Shown here: in pieces, positions 44,667 to 57,435 of the stretch
Layout of the letters: each line of letters opens with the position of its first letter
Numbering within the stretch: the first letter of the stretch is position 1
Assembly (NCBI RefSeq): GCF_025149465.1
Contig: NZ_CP102275.1
Location: forward strand, 1,736,001-1,800,000
DNA length: 64,000 nucleotides
DNA from: Thomasclavelia spiroformis DSM 1552
GTDB lineage: Bacteria; Bacillota_I; Bacilli_A; Erysipelotrichales; Coprobacillaceae
Reading direction: 5' to 3'
Notes under the pieces: model-generated
The model's database searches: none
What the model was told of the DNA's origin: nothing
Seen by the model: the letters and a program-made list of their open reading frames with translations, nothing else
Translations under genes and position numbers: made by a program

Positions 44667-44698
44667 CTTATCGTTATGGAAAAGTAAGGAGGAAAAAT

Positions 44699-45694
44699 AT
44701 GAAATTGGGAAAATGTGCTACTGCTTTAGTAGTAACTAGCTTCTTATTAACTGGATGTAGTAACTCAAACACAGTTAAAGAAGACGGTAAATATGTAGTT
44801 GCCTCTTTAAGTAAAGGAAAGAGCGATAAAAATATATTTGCTGATGATATCTTTGCAGATATCACTAATACAAATAGGGGTAAAAGTGCTTATTTTGAAG
44901 CTATTCTACAAAAATTGATGGATGATAAATTTCCAACTGATAAAGATATGGAAATTGATGCATCCCGTACTGTAGAACAAATTCAAACTTATTATGAAGC
45001 ACAATATGGTGATCAAGCAGAAGACCAAATCAAAACTGTTTTAGCTAGTAGCGGATATTCAACATTAGATGAGTATGAAAAAGCAATGGTTCAAGCTTAT
45101 CAAAAATCTAATTTTTTACTAGATTATGTAAAGAATAATTTTGATGAAGTTTTTGACGATTATTATACTTATGCTACTCCACGTTTTGCTAGCATTATTA
45201 AGGTTTCTATTGCTGATTCAGAAAATCCAACTCAAGAAGAAACTGCAAAAATTGAACAAATTTCTACTGCATTAGCTTCTGGTACATCATTTGGAGAAGT
45301 TGCAACACAATATTCTGATGATTCTACAACTAAAGTAAATAAAGGTGGATTAGGTGTTGTTGATACTACATCTGGTTTAAGTAGTACTTATGGTAGTGAA
45401 GTTGAAAGTAAAATTTTTGAATTAAATGCTGGGGAAGTTAGTGAAGCTATTAGTGGAACTGATGGTTATTATTTCGTTTCTGTAACCAGTACAGATAAAA
45501 AAGAAATTAAAAAAACAATTAAAAAGAATTTAACTATTGATACACCATTAATTGCTTATGATTCATATCTTCCATATATTGCATATCAATCTTATGATGT
45601 AAAATATGAAGATAAAAATATTGAGAAAATGGTAAATAGTATCATTGAAACAGCGCTACAAGAACGCGAAACTAGTAGAGGAGGTACGGAATAA
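44699..45694 (+). CDS. prsA: PrsA-like foldase lipoprotein
   Basis: 331 residues. Signal peptide with lipobox LLTG-C (residues about 16-20), so it is anchored on the outer face of the membrane. An N-terminal SurA-like helical region is followed by a parvulin domain (about 155-262): RFASIIKVSIADSENPTQEE, SFGEVATQYSDDSTTKVNKG and FELNAGEVSEAISGTDGYYF. It helps exported proteins fold at the wall. AAGGAGG precedes the ATG. Overlaps the next lipoprotein gene (TAATG). Confidence 0.88.
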   Translation: MKLGKCATALVVTSFLLTGCSNSNTVKEDGKYVVASLSKGKSDKNIFADDIFADITNTNRGKSAYFEAILQKLMDDKFPTDKDMEIDASRTVEQIQTYYEAQYGDQAEDQIKTVLASSGYSTLDEYEKAMVQAYQKSNFLLDYVKNNFDEVFDDYYTYATPRFASIIKVSIADSENPTQEETAKIEQISTALASGTSFGEVATQYSDDSTTKVNKGGLGVVDTTSGLSSTYGSEVESKIFELNAGEVSEAISGTDGYYFVSVTSTDKKEIKKTIKKNLTIDTPLIAYDSYLPYIAYQSYDVKYEDKNIEKMVNSIIETALQERETSRGGTE

Positions 45695-46548
45695 TGAATA
45701 AAAAAATAATTCCTATAGCTATTGCAAGTACTTTATTAGTTGGATGTGGTTCATCTGCTGTAAATTATTCAAGTGAAGTTGAAAATGGAAGTAAAACAGC
45801 TATTAATATTGATGGTACTGAAATTAGTAAAAATGATATATATCATTATTTATTAGAACAATTTGGTAGTTCAGAAGTTTTATCACTTGCACTTACTTAT
45901 ATTGCTGATCAAGAAATTACTGATGAAGATGCTTTTAATACTAGATTAAATGAAGAAATTGCATCACAAGAAGAAAGTGGAACTTCATTGGATGATATTG
46001 CTAAACAATACGGTTTAGAAAATAGACAACAATATATCGATCAAGTTTTATCAATAGGTGTTAAACAACAAATGCTTAAAGAAAAATATATTGATAAAAA
46101 TTATAAAAAATTAATAAAAGAATATAAAGTTAAATATCTAAAAACAATTACACTTGATACTGAAGCAGGTGCAAAAAAATTACTTAAAGAAATAAAAAAA
46201 GGTTCTGATTTTGATACAGTCATGAATGAAAATAGCGGTAGTGATGTTGGAATGGTAACTACTGAAACTACAACTGTTGATTCAAATATAATTAAAAAAT
46301 TAGATGATTTTACTAAAGATGGTGTACACAATAAAGTAATTGAAACATCTGATTCTAAATATGCAATCGTGTATGTTTATAACACTGATACTAGTGAAGT
46401 GGAAGATGATATTAAGTCTAATTTATCATCTATTAGTGATATGTCTACAAAAATGGAAACTTATTATTTAAAACAATATAACTTTGATGTTCATGAAAAT
46501 GCTATTAGAGATGAAATAAAAGAAACTGAACCTGATTATTTAGGATAA
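45694..46548 (+). CDS. PrsA-like lipoprotein with degenerate parvulin domain
   Basis: 284 residues with lipobox LLVG-C (about 15-19). The N-terminal part (INIDGTEISKNDIYHYLLEQ) resembles the SurA/PrsA chaperone domain. The region that should be parvulin (about 145-230, VKYLKTITLDTEAGAKKLLK, GSDVGMVTTE) is short and lacks several typical residues, so isomerase activity is doubtful; a chaperone role is more likely. GGAGGTAC lies in the end of the first gene and the start overlaps its stop codon. Both are on one transcript, suggesting they work together. Confidence 0.82.
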   Translation: MNKKIIPIAIASTLLVGCGSSAVNYSSEVENGSKTAINIDGTEISKNDIYHYLLEQFGSSEVLSLALTYIADQEITDEDAFNTRLNEEIASQEESGTSLDDIAKQYGLENRQQYIDQVLSIGVKQQMLKEKYIDKNYKKLIKEYKVKYLKTITLDTEAGAKKLLKEIKKGSDFDTVMNENSGSDVGMVTTETTTVDSNIIKKLDDFTKDGVHNKVIETSDSKYAIVYVYNTDTSEVEDDIKSNLSSISDMSTKMETYYLKQYNFDVHENAIRDEIKETEPDYLG

Positions 46549-46570
46549 GGGGTTACCCTTATCTTTTTTT
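46543..46570 (+). terminator. Terminator after the PrsA-like pair
   Basis: GATAAGGG-GTTA-CCCTTATC stem followed by T7; the stop codon lies in the left arm. Confidence 0.88.
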
Positions 46571-46618
46571 ATGCTAATATATATATTATAGATTTGATAA
46601 ACATTAAAGGAGATTATT

Positions 46619-47026
46619 ATGGAAAATTGTATTTTTTGTAAAATTGTACAAAAAGATATACCTGGAAAAATTATATATGAGGATGATGTTTGTTTAGCAT
46701 TTTTAGATTTAAGCCAGACAACTGATGGTCATACTTTAGTTATTCCTAAAAAACATTATAAAAATATTTTAGAAGTAAATGATGAAACATTGACTCACTT
46801 AATTGTTGTAACAAAAAAATTAGCAAATAAAATTGTTAAAAATTTAAATGCTAATGGTGTAAACATCTTAACTAATGCAAACGAAATGGCTGGACAAACT
46901 GTAATGCATTTTCATATCCATATTATTCCTCGTTATAATCAAGATGATAAGATAGAAATTAATTTTACAGATCGTAGTAACGATGTAAATTTAGATCTAA
47001 TCTTAAACGAAATAAATAAAAATTAA
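46619..47026 (+). CDS. hit: HIT-family nucleotide-binding protein (Hit)
   Basis: 135 residues. HFHIHIIP is the histidine triad (H-x-H-x-H); CIFCKIVQKDIPGKIIYEDD near the N-terminus includes a zinc-type CxxC. Hydrolyses adenosine nucleotides such as AMP-lysine or AMP-NH2 in related enzymes; cellular role is not defined. AAAGGAG precedes the ATG. It lies between the PrsA pair and the convergent yhaM operon; Bacillus has hit next to prsA and yhaM as well, so the order supports both assignments. Confidence 0.92.
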   Translation: MENCIFCKIVQKDIPGKIIYEDDVCLAFLDLSQTTDGHTLVIPKKHYKNILEVNDETLTHLIVVTKKLANKIVKNLNANGVNILTNANEMAGQTVMHFHIHIIPRYNQDDKIEINFTDRSNDVNLDLILNEINKN

Positions 47027-47039
47027 TTTAATCTTTTAT

Positions 47040-47068
47040 AGAGGTACTTTGATGAGTATCTCTTTTTT
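47040..47068 (+). terminator. hit terminator
   Basis: AGAGGTACT/AGTATCTCT stem with one G-U pair, 6-nt loop, T6. Confidence 0.8.
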
Positions 47069-47100
47069 AAAAAAAAGTTATAGACTATGACGTCTATAAC
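47069..47100 (-). terminator. yhaM operon terminator
   Basis: GTTATAGAC/GTCTATAAC stem followed on the minus strand by TTTTTTTT; it sits back to back with the hit terminator. Confidence 0.88.
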
Positions 47101-47115
47101 TTCTATACATTAAAT

Positions 47116-48060
47116 TTAACCTATTTTAGGCTTATAAAAAGATCTATTTTCTAACGCAAAAACTCTTTTAGAAAAACTTCCTGGCTCAATTGTTTCTAAA
47201 GCTTTTTCTAACATATTAATTCTCGCATCCATATTATCAATCAAATAAATAATCTCAGCCTCTTTTACTTGTGGTAATACTGGTGAACCAAATTCATTTT
47301 TACCATGATGTGACAAAATCATATGTTGTAATAAGGTAACTTCTTCACCTTCAATATTCATCTTATCAGCCATTTCTTTAACCATTGCTTGCGAAATTGA
47401 AATATGCCCCAACAATTTACCTTCAATCGTATATTCAGGTACAACAGGACCGCTTAACTCAACAATTTTTCCTAAATCGTGTAATGTAATCCCTGCAAAA
47501 AGTAAATCTTTATTTAATGTAGGGTATAAACTACATAGGGCGTCAGCAATTTTTAGCATACTATACGTATGATGAGCCAATCCAGATACATATTCATGGT
47601 GATTTTTACTCGCTGCAGGATAAATTGTTAATTTATCAAGATGTTCTTTAAATAATACTTTAACCAATTGATTTAGTTTTAAATTATCAATACGATCAAT
47701 ATATTTCATAATTTCACCAATTAATTCTTGCCCAGTTTTTGGAGCACTTTTTAAATATTTTATTTGTTCTTTAGGATCATTTGATGCAACATGAATTTTT
47801 ATAATTTTCATTTGTCGATCCTCATTATATTTAATAATATCACCTTTAACATATACAACACTTCCTACTGTAAGAGTTTCCACCTGTTCATTAGTAGCAT
47901 TCCAAAGTTTTGCATCGATCAATCCTGTAACATCTTGTAATGTCATACTCAAATATGTTGAACGATTAGCTCCATTTGTTTTACCTGTTACAACTCGATT
48001 GATTAAAGCTTCAATTACAACACTTTCATCGCCTGGTTTTAATTCATTTATCTTATTCAT
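47116..48060 (-). CDS. yhaM: 3'-5' exoribonuclease YhaM
   Basis: 314 residues: N-terminal OB-fold (about 10-90, YLSMTLQDVTGLIDAKLWNA) for nucleic-acid binding and C-terminal HD domain with metal ligands in GLAHHTYSML, LHDLGKIVE and LSHHGKNEFGSP. Degrades RNA and single-stranded DNA from the 3' end. Its start overlaps the end of the glycosyltransferase-RecX gene by 8 nt, so translation is coupled to that unusual gene. Last gene of the operon. Confidence 0.94.
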   Translation of the reverse strand: MNKINELKPGDESVVIEALINRVVTGKTNGANRSTYLSMTLQDVTGLIDAKLWNATNEQVETLTVGSVVYVKGDIIKYNEDRQMKIIKIHVASNDPKEQIKYLKSAPKTGQELIGEIMKYIDRIDNLKLNQLVKVLFKEHLDKLTIYPAASKNHHEYVSGLAHHTYSMLKIADALCSLYPTLNKDLLFAGITLHDLGKIVELSGPVVPEYTIEGKLLGHISISQAMVKEMADKMNIEGEEVTLLQHMILSHHGKNEFGSPVLPQVKEAEIIYLIDNMDARINMLEKALETIEPGSFSKRVFALENRSFYKPKIG

Positions 48061-50041
48061 CCTCTAGTGCTCCTTCTTTATTCATAATTTCTTTTATATC
48101 TTCATAATTATAACCTTTTCTTAATAAATTATTGATAATTTTTTCTTTCAATTGGTTAGTATCATATTTTTTTGAATATTTCTTTTTTTGTTTAATAAAC
48201 TCTTTTTCTAAAGCATTGTGTTCTTTTTCGTAATCAAATTCAAAATCATAATCAGACAAAGCTTTTTCAATTGCTTCATTTGTAAAACCTTTTATATACA
48301 ATTTATCACGAATTTTCTTTAACATTGCTTTATATGAAAAACCAATATTACGATTATAATAAGTATCAATTATTTTAGTAGCAGCAAGATATTCATCATC
48401 AAAACTATTCTTTTCTAAACATTGATCAATTATTTCATCACTAACTCCATAATTGCGCAAATTATAAATTGCTTTATTTAAACCTACACCTAATCTTGTA
48501 CAACGTTTAAGATAATTCATTGTATATTCTTCATCATTAATCAGATTCTTGTTTTGAAGCAATTCTAGTGTAGTATCAAGTTGTGCATCATCATAATTAC
48601 CACTATCCATCAACTTTTTTTTCATTTGATTATAAGTATAATCTTTAATTGTCAAAAATTTTAAAGCTTTATTATATGCTCTTGTAACTTGTTCATGATC
48701 TTTTAAAATATCAAAAGTCTCTTTGCTTATTTCTTTTCCTATCTCTAAATCATATGATCTAATAATTTTATCACTTAACTCTAAGATTATTTCACTTTCA
48801 TCAAATAAAAAAACAACTTCATTCATAGTATCTTTTATTTCATATATTGATTTAACTTTATACGTATAATACTTTTGTTTAATTGCTAGTTTATAAACAT
48901 CAATAACTTTTTCATAAAATACCTCGCTACTAAATTTCATAGCATGTAAATATGCTTCTCTTGCCATATTTGAACAATCACTATTCATCATATTTAATAA
49001 AATAGATACTAATTCATTTGTTTCTTTAAAAAAATATCCATTTACTCCATCAATAATTACATTCTCCAGATTTTGATCATAGCGAGCAACTGCAGGTATA
49101 CCACTGGCCATAGCTTCAATATATGTTAATCCTTGTGTTTCTGTAACTGAAGCAGATACAAACACATTTGAAAGATGATAGTAACTAGGAACTTCTTGAC
49201 TAGGTTTTGGGCCCGTAAAAATTATATATTTTTCAATCTGATCATCTTTGACTAATTCTTTTAATTCATCTAAATATGGTCCACCGCCTACAATTAGGCA
49301 TAATATATTATCATTTTCTTTTACAATTTCTTTCATTGCATCAATTAATACATCAATGCTTTTTTCTTTAGCTATACGTCCTAAAAAAGTAACAATAAAT
49401 TGTTCTTTAATTCCATATTTTTCTTTAATTTGATTAATTAATTTATCATCTTTATTTTTAGGATTAAATTTATCTAATTCTAAGCCAGTTGGTATAATAT
49501 GCATATTTTTATGTAACCCATATTTCTCCAGCGCTTCTTTTGTTTTAATAGAAGGAACTATTAATTCTGCACTTTTATCTCCATAAAACTTACTAATCCT
49601 TGTAATTGCTTTTTTTATCAATCCATCTATTGCTGTAGAATTAATTGGATTTACATAATGAGAGTAATCAGCCCACATTGTATGATATGTATATACGACT
49701 GGAATATTTAATGCTTCTCCTACAATTCTTCCAAATATCCCAATTCCAAATTCGGTTTGTACATGAATAACTTCAATATTCATACTTTTAATTTCTTTCA
49801 TTCCTTTAAACGAATATATATTACATGCTCGATATCCATATAATGCCTGAATTTCTAATCCAGGTACTCTTAAAATATTATCATTTGGATCATCTTCATA
49901 ATCACTTTCACTAGGCAATTCACTTGTAACTACTAAAACTTCATGACCATGTTTAATTAACTCATCTTTTAAAATCTTAGTAGAAGTGGCCACCCCATTT
50001 ATATCTGGTGTATATGTATCTGAAAAAATTGCAATTCTCAT
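48053..50041 (-). CDS. GT4 glycosyltransferase fused to a full-length RecX domain
   Basis: 662 residues in one uninterrupted frame. Residues 1 to about 385: GT4 (GT-B) enzyme of the diglucosyl-diacylglycerol synthase type, with MRIAIFSDTYTPDINGVATS, HTMWADYSHYV, IIPTGLELDKF, FLGRIAKEKSIDVLIDA, and the donor-binding Glu region SASVTETQGLTYIEAMASGI. Residues about 390-662: RecX, with VVFLFDESEIILEL, YDLEIGKEIS, AYNKALKFLTIKDYTYNQMK, LLQNKNLINDEEYTMNYLKR and a third repeat near the end; about 270 residues, the full size of RecX. RecX inhibits RecA filaments, so pairing with lipid glycosylation is unexpected. Start: GGAG is 7 nt before the ATG at 50041; the ATG at 50059 is rejected. Confidence 0.88.
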   Translation of the reverse strand: MRIAIFSDTYTPDINGVATSTKILKDELIKHGHEVLVVTSELPSESDYEDDPNDNILRVPGLEIQALYGYRACNIYSFKGMKEIKSMNIEVIHVQTEFGIGIFGRIVGEALNIPVVYTYHTMWADYSHYVNPINSTAIDGLIKKAITRISKFYGDKSAELIVPSIKTKEALEKYGLHKNMHIIPTGLELDKFNPKNKDDKLINQIKEKYGIKEQFIVTFLGRIAKEKSIDVLIDAMKEIVKENDNILCLIVGGGPYLDELKELVKDDQIEKYIIFTGPKPSQEVPSYYHLSNVFVSASVTETQGLTYIEAMASGIPAVARYDQNLENVIIDGVNGYFFKETNELVSILLNMMNSDCSNMAREAYLHAMKFSSEVFYEKVIDVYKLAIKQKYYTYKVKSIYEIKDTMNEVVFLFDESEIILELSDKIIRSYDLEIGKEISKETFDILKDHEQVTRAYNKALKFLTIKDYTYNQMKKKLMDSGNYDDAQLDTTLELLQNKNLINDEEYTMNYLKRCTRLGVGLNKAIYNLRNYGVSDEIIDQCLEKNSFDDEYLAATKIIDTYYNRNIGFSYKAMLKKIRDKLYIKGFTNEAIEKALSDYDFEFDYEKEHNALEKEFIKQKKKYSKKYDTNQLKEKIINNLLRKGYNYEDIKEIMNKEGALEDE

Positions 50042-50051
50042 ATATTTACTC

Positions 50052-51074
50052 CTATCCATTTATTTCTCTATCAACAGCAAAAACTAGACCTCCTAATATT
50101 AATCCCAAATAATAAGTAACAAAACGCCAAATCAATAATGTGGTTGGTGTCCCAATTTCTCCAAGTACAGGGGAAAATAACATAAAATAAACACCTTCAC
50201 TACCTCCACTTGCTCCAGGAATTGGGACAAAAGCAGTTATCATATATACAAAGGAACATATTCCAATAAATTCAGCTAATTGTCCAATAGAAACATTTAA
50301 ATACAAAGCTTTAGCTGCAAAAAAAGGAATACTATACATAATTATTAATTTAAACAAATTAATAACTGATGACTTAATCAAGACACTTTTATTATGCTGT
50401 AAAATATTTAATTCTCTTCTAAAATTTTCTAAAGATCTAGTTACTTTAATAGAAGTGTCTGTATAACTTTTAACAATTCTAATTTTACTTAAAAATCTAA
50501 TAACATTATTACAAATAAAATTTTGAAGTCTCTTTGATTTAGCTCCTAAAAACAATCCAGTAATTACAAAAAAATTAATTAAAAAACCAATAATTGCTAA
50601 TGAAAAAAAACCAGTATATCTATCACTATAAATATTATATTTAAAAAGCATGACAGATGCTGTAAATATAACTAAAACACTTTGATATACAATAAATACC
50701 ATTAATAATATACTTGCAGAATTCGCAGGAGAAATACCCTGTCGATTAAATATATACACCTGAGCAAATTGTCCTCCACTAGAAAAAGGAGTTATACCAT
50801 TAAAAAAAGTTCCAGATATAGCATTTTTAAATCCCTGTTTAAAACTATAATGTTTTTTATACAATCTTCCAAATATATATAAATTAATTCCATCTAAAAT
50901 ATAATAAATACCCATTAAAAATACTGAAAATACAATCCAAAGAGGCGATGCATTTACTAATGCTTCCAATGATGCTTTTAGGTCATCTTTCATAGTTAAA
51001 TATATAACTAATATTCCTAATGATAAAATCAACACAATATTAAAAATATATTTTTTTTTAGATTTTTTTTCCAT
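50052..51074 (-). CDS. Lysylphosphatidylglycerol synthase TM-region/flippase-like membrane protein (UPF0104)
   Basis: 340 residues with about seven to eight membrane segments. Motifs of the MprF-membrane-domain/AglD2 family: GISGTFFNGITPFSSGGQFA-like (AISGTFFNGITPFSSGGQFAQ region) and VPIPGASGGSEGVYF. No synthase domain is attached, so it may move a glycolipid or other lipid across the membrane. GAGGTG precedes the ATG. It sits between two GT4 genes, which suggests a common glycolipid pathway. Confidence 0.87.
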   Translation of the reverse strand: MEKKSKKKYIFNIVLILSLGILVIYLTMKDDLKASLEALVNASPLWIVFSVFLMGIYYILDGINLYIFGRLYKKHYSFKQGFKNAISGTFFNGITPFSSGGQFAQVYIFNRQGISPANSASILLMVFIVYQSVLVIFTASVMLFKYNIYSDRYTGFFSLAIIGFLINFFVITGLFLGAKSKRLQNFICNNVIRFLSKIRIVKSYTDTSIKVTRSLENFRRELNILQHNKSVLIKSSVINLFKLIIMYSIPFFAAKALYLNVSIGQLAEFIGICSFVYMITAFVPIPGASGGSEGVYFMLFSPVLGEIGTPTTLLIWRFVTYYLGLILGGLVFAVDREING

Positions 51075-51084
51075 AAACTCACCT

Positions 51085-52092
51085 CTAGTTAGAGTTTAAA
51101 ACTTGATTATAAACATCACATAACTCCTTACCAATTATTGATAATTCTTTTTTCTTAGCTACCTCATAGCCATTATTAATTAATGATGGATATTCACCGC
51201 TTATCATTTTCTTTATAATAGAGACAAAATCACTGGTATTTTTACCCATATAACAATTTTCTTTGTCTTTCAACCAGCTAGAAAATACAGGAATATCTCT
51301 TAATAAAATATTACATTTACTTGCAAGAGCTTCTAAAACAACAATTCCCTCAGTTTCTTCTCTAGATGGGAAGAAAAAGATATTACATCTACCATAAGCT
51401 CCTTTAATAATATCACCACTTACATATCCTGGTAAAATTAAATTAGGAGGCAAATTATCTAATAAATCTTTAATTTTTTTTGTAGGATGAGATAATTTAA
51501 TGTCACCAAACCACATAAATTTATAATTAGGTAGTTCTCTTGCCACTTCAACAAATGTATCAAAACCTTTGCGTTCAAATAACCAACCGACAGATATAAT
51601 TAAAATATCATCATCATCAATATTATATTCTTTTTCAAAAGCCTTAATTTGATTAACTTGAGGATTAAATTGCTTTAAATCAATTCCATTAGAGATAGCA
51701 CTTATCGGTACATTAATACCATACGATTCTAGTAGTTGTTTCGAATATTCAGTTGGAGTAATAATATAGTCACCTTTACTATACAAATTAATTAGCCATT
51801 TTTTATATATTCCAGAAATAGAATTTGAAAACATAAATGAATTTCTAAAATCTTCTTCTGTACTGTGCGCATGATAAACTATTTTTTTATTATTTTCTTT
51901 AGCCTGATTTATCATTTTAAAGCTATCAGGCCAAATTGTGTTAATATGCAATATATCATAATCTAAATCATCTTTGTCAGTAGTATATGCAATATTATTT
52001 AATTCTAATGCCTTTTTTTGATGAATAAAGGCACGCCCAATTCCAGATTTCTTTATTGTATCTTCTTGTCCAAAATATAACTTAATTTTCAT
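51085..52092 (-). CDS. GT4 glycosyltransferase, probable monoglucosyldiacylglycerol synthase
   Basis: 335 residues. SGIGRAFIHQKKALELNNI, LHINTIWPDS, YHAHSTEEDFRNSFMFSN, ITPTEYSKQLLESYGI, AISNGIDLKQFNP, and the donor-binding ETEGIVVLEALASK match the first enzyme of the pair that builds glucosylated diacylglycerol in Gram-positives; the second would be the GT4-RecX protein. The products normally anchor lipoteichoic acid. GGTGAT precedes the ATG. First gene of the operon; galU at 61.6 kb could supply UDP-glucose. The exact sugar is inferred. Confidence 0.83.
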   Translation of the reverse strand: MKIKLYFGQEDTIKKSGIGRAFIHQKKALELNNIAYTTDKDDLDYDILHINTIWPDSFKMINQAKENNKKIVYHAHSTEEDFRNSFMFSNSISGIYKKWLINLYSKGDYIITPTEYSKQLLESYGINVPISAISNGIDLKQFNPQVNQIKAFEKEYNIDDDDILIISVGWLFERKGFDTFVEVARELPNYKFMWFGDIKLSHPTKKIKDLLDNLPPNLILPGYVSGDIIKGAYGRCNIFFFPSREETEGIVVLEALASKCNILLRDIPVFSSWLKDKENCYMGKNTSDFVSIIKKMISGEYPSLINNGYEVAKKKELSIIGKELCDVYNQVLNSN

Positions 52093-52186
52093 TTTATCAC
52101 CATCGTTATTATACTACAAATATTCATTTAATAAAAGTAATTAATAAAATCAAAAAAATATGTATTCATGTATAAGAAGAAGAAAC

Positions 52187-52216
52187 AAAAAAAGATACCG
52201 GAGAAGGTACCGGTAT
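52187..52216 (-). terminator. rRNA operon terminator
   Basis: ATACCGG/CCGGTAT stem followed by CTTTTTTTG on the minus strand, about 40 bp after the 5S gene. Confidence 0.85.
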
Positions 52217-52251
52217 ATGATGAAGAATATATGATCCCAAAATAAAAAAAG

Positions 52252-52361
52252 AACCGGCAGCTTGCTATTGTCGCACCGCAGTACTATCGTCGCCGTTATG
52301 ATGCTTAACTTCTGTGTTCGGTATGGGTACAGGTGTGTCCATCATGCTATCGCTACCAGAT
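52252..52361 (-). rRNA. rrf: 5S ribosomal RNA
   Basis: Terminal helix CTGGTAGC/GCTGCCGG and the conserved ACCCATACCGAACACAGAAG region. Ends are approximate. Confidence 0.95.
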
Positions 52362-52438
52362 CTTCTCTTTTAAGCAATTCCTTTCGAGAATCACTCAAAA
52401 CCGGATAATAGCTCCTATTGCTTCTTCTTCTCTCTTTA

Positions 52439-55350
<2,912 letters not shown>

Positions 55351-55572
55351 CGGTGTCTTGATCACTATTTCCTTCTTACTGACTGTTTCAGTGTTGAATT
55401 CTCTTAGTTTTCTTTCGACTTTCTCTAGAAAGACCTCAATAATTTTCTTATCTCGATCTCTTTCTTTCGCAATTTGTCTATTATCCAGTTTTCAATGATC
55501 TCTGAGCTTCTCTCTTCTTCGAGTTTCACTCAAAACTAAACAGAATCTTCTCCACACTTCCTCTTCTCCTTA
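55351..55572 (-). other. 16S-23S spacer with processing stems
   Basis: No tRNA. AAAACTAAACAGAAT complement at 55532-55546 pairs with the leader at 57170-57184 (15 bp) to enclose 16S; 55478-55492 pairs with 52397-52411 (one G-U) to enclose 23S. These are the expected RNase III processing stems. The common block ATCATTGAAAACT occurs before both rRNAs. Confidence 0.75.
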
Positions 55573-57097
<1,525 letters not shown>

Positions 57098-57435
57098 TCC
57101 TTTTATCTCTCTCAGACAATTTCCTGTCTGTTTAGCTCTTCTTTTTTTCTCTTTGACGTGTGTTCTTTAATTCTGTTTAGTTTTCAATGATCTCTCTTGC
57201 TTTTTCAAGCGCAAACTAATATTAACACCTTTATTTACAAATGTAAAGTTTTTTTTACAAAATGTATTAATTTTTTTTACTTTTAAACTTATTAGTCTTT
57301 TATATTATTTACAATTATTCATTTTTTATACAAAAATAACAACATAATTAAAATATTTAACAAAATAAAAAGAAACTATATCAAATATAACTTTATTAAA
57401 AAGTTAATTTGCTACAGCTTCTTCTTTTATAATAT
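57098..57435. other. rRNA leader and upstream region, no gene
   Basis: The left part (57098-57215) is the 16S leader. The right part is very AT-rich and holds the rrn promoter and probably an UP-like A/T tract. No clear nifJ terminator was found; nifJ ends at 57436 on the same strand, so its transcript may run into the rrn operon. Confidence 0.5.
57219..57247 (-). promoter_or_regulatory. rRNA operon promoter
   Basis: TTTACA, 17 bp, TAATAT on the minus strand with A/T tracts upstream, about 120 bp before the 16S gene. Confidence 0.7.

Noticed and set aside
44539-44739. A plus-strand frame leading into the first PrsA-like gene
   Set aside because: It overlaps the YjcZ-like gene and the promoter, is in a different frame from the lipoprotein, and lacks a ribosome-binding site.
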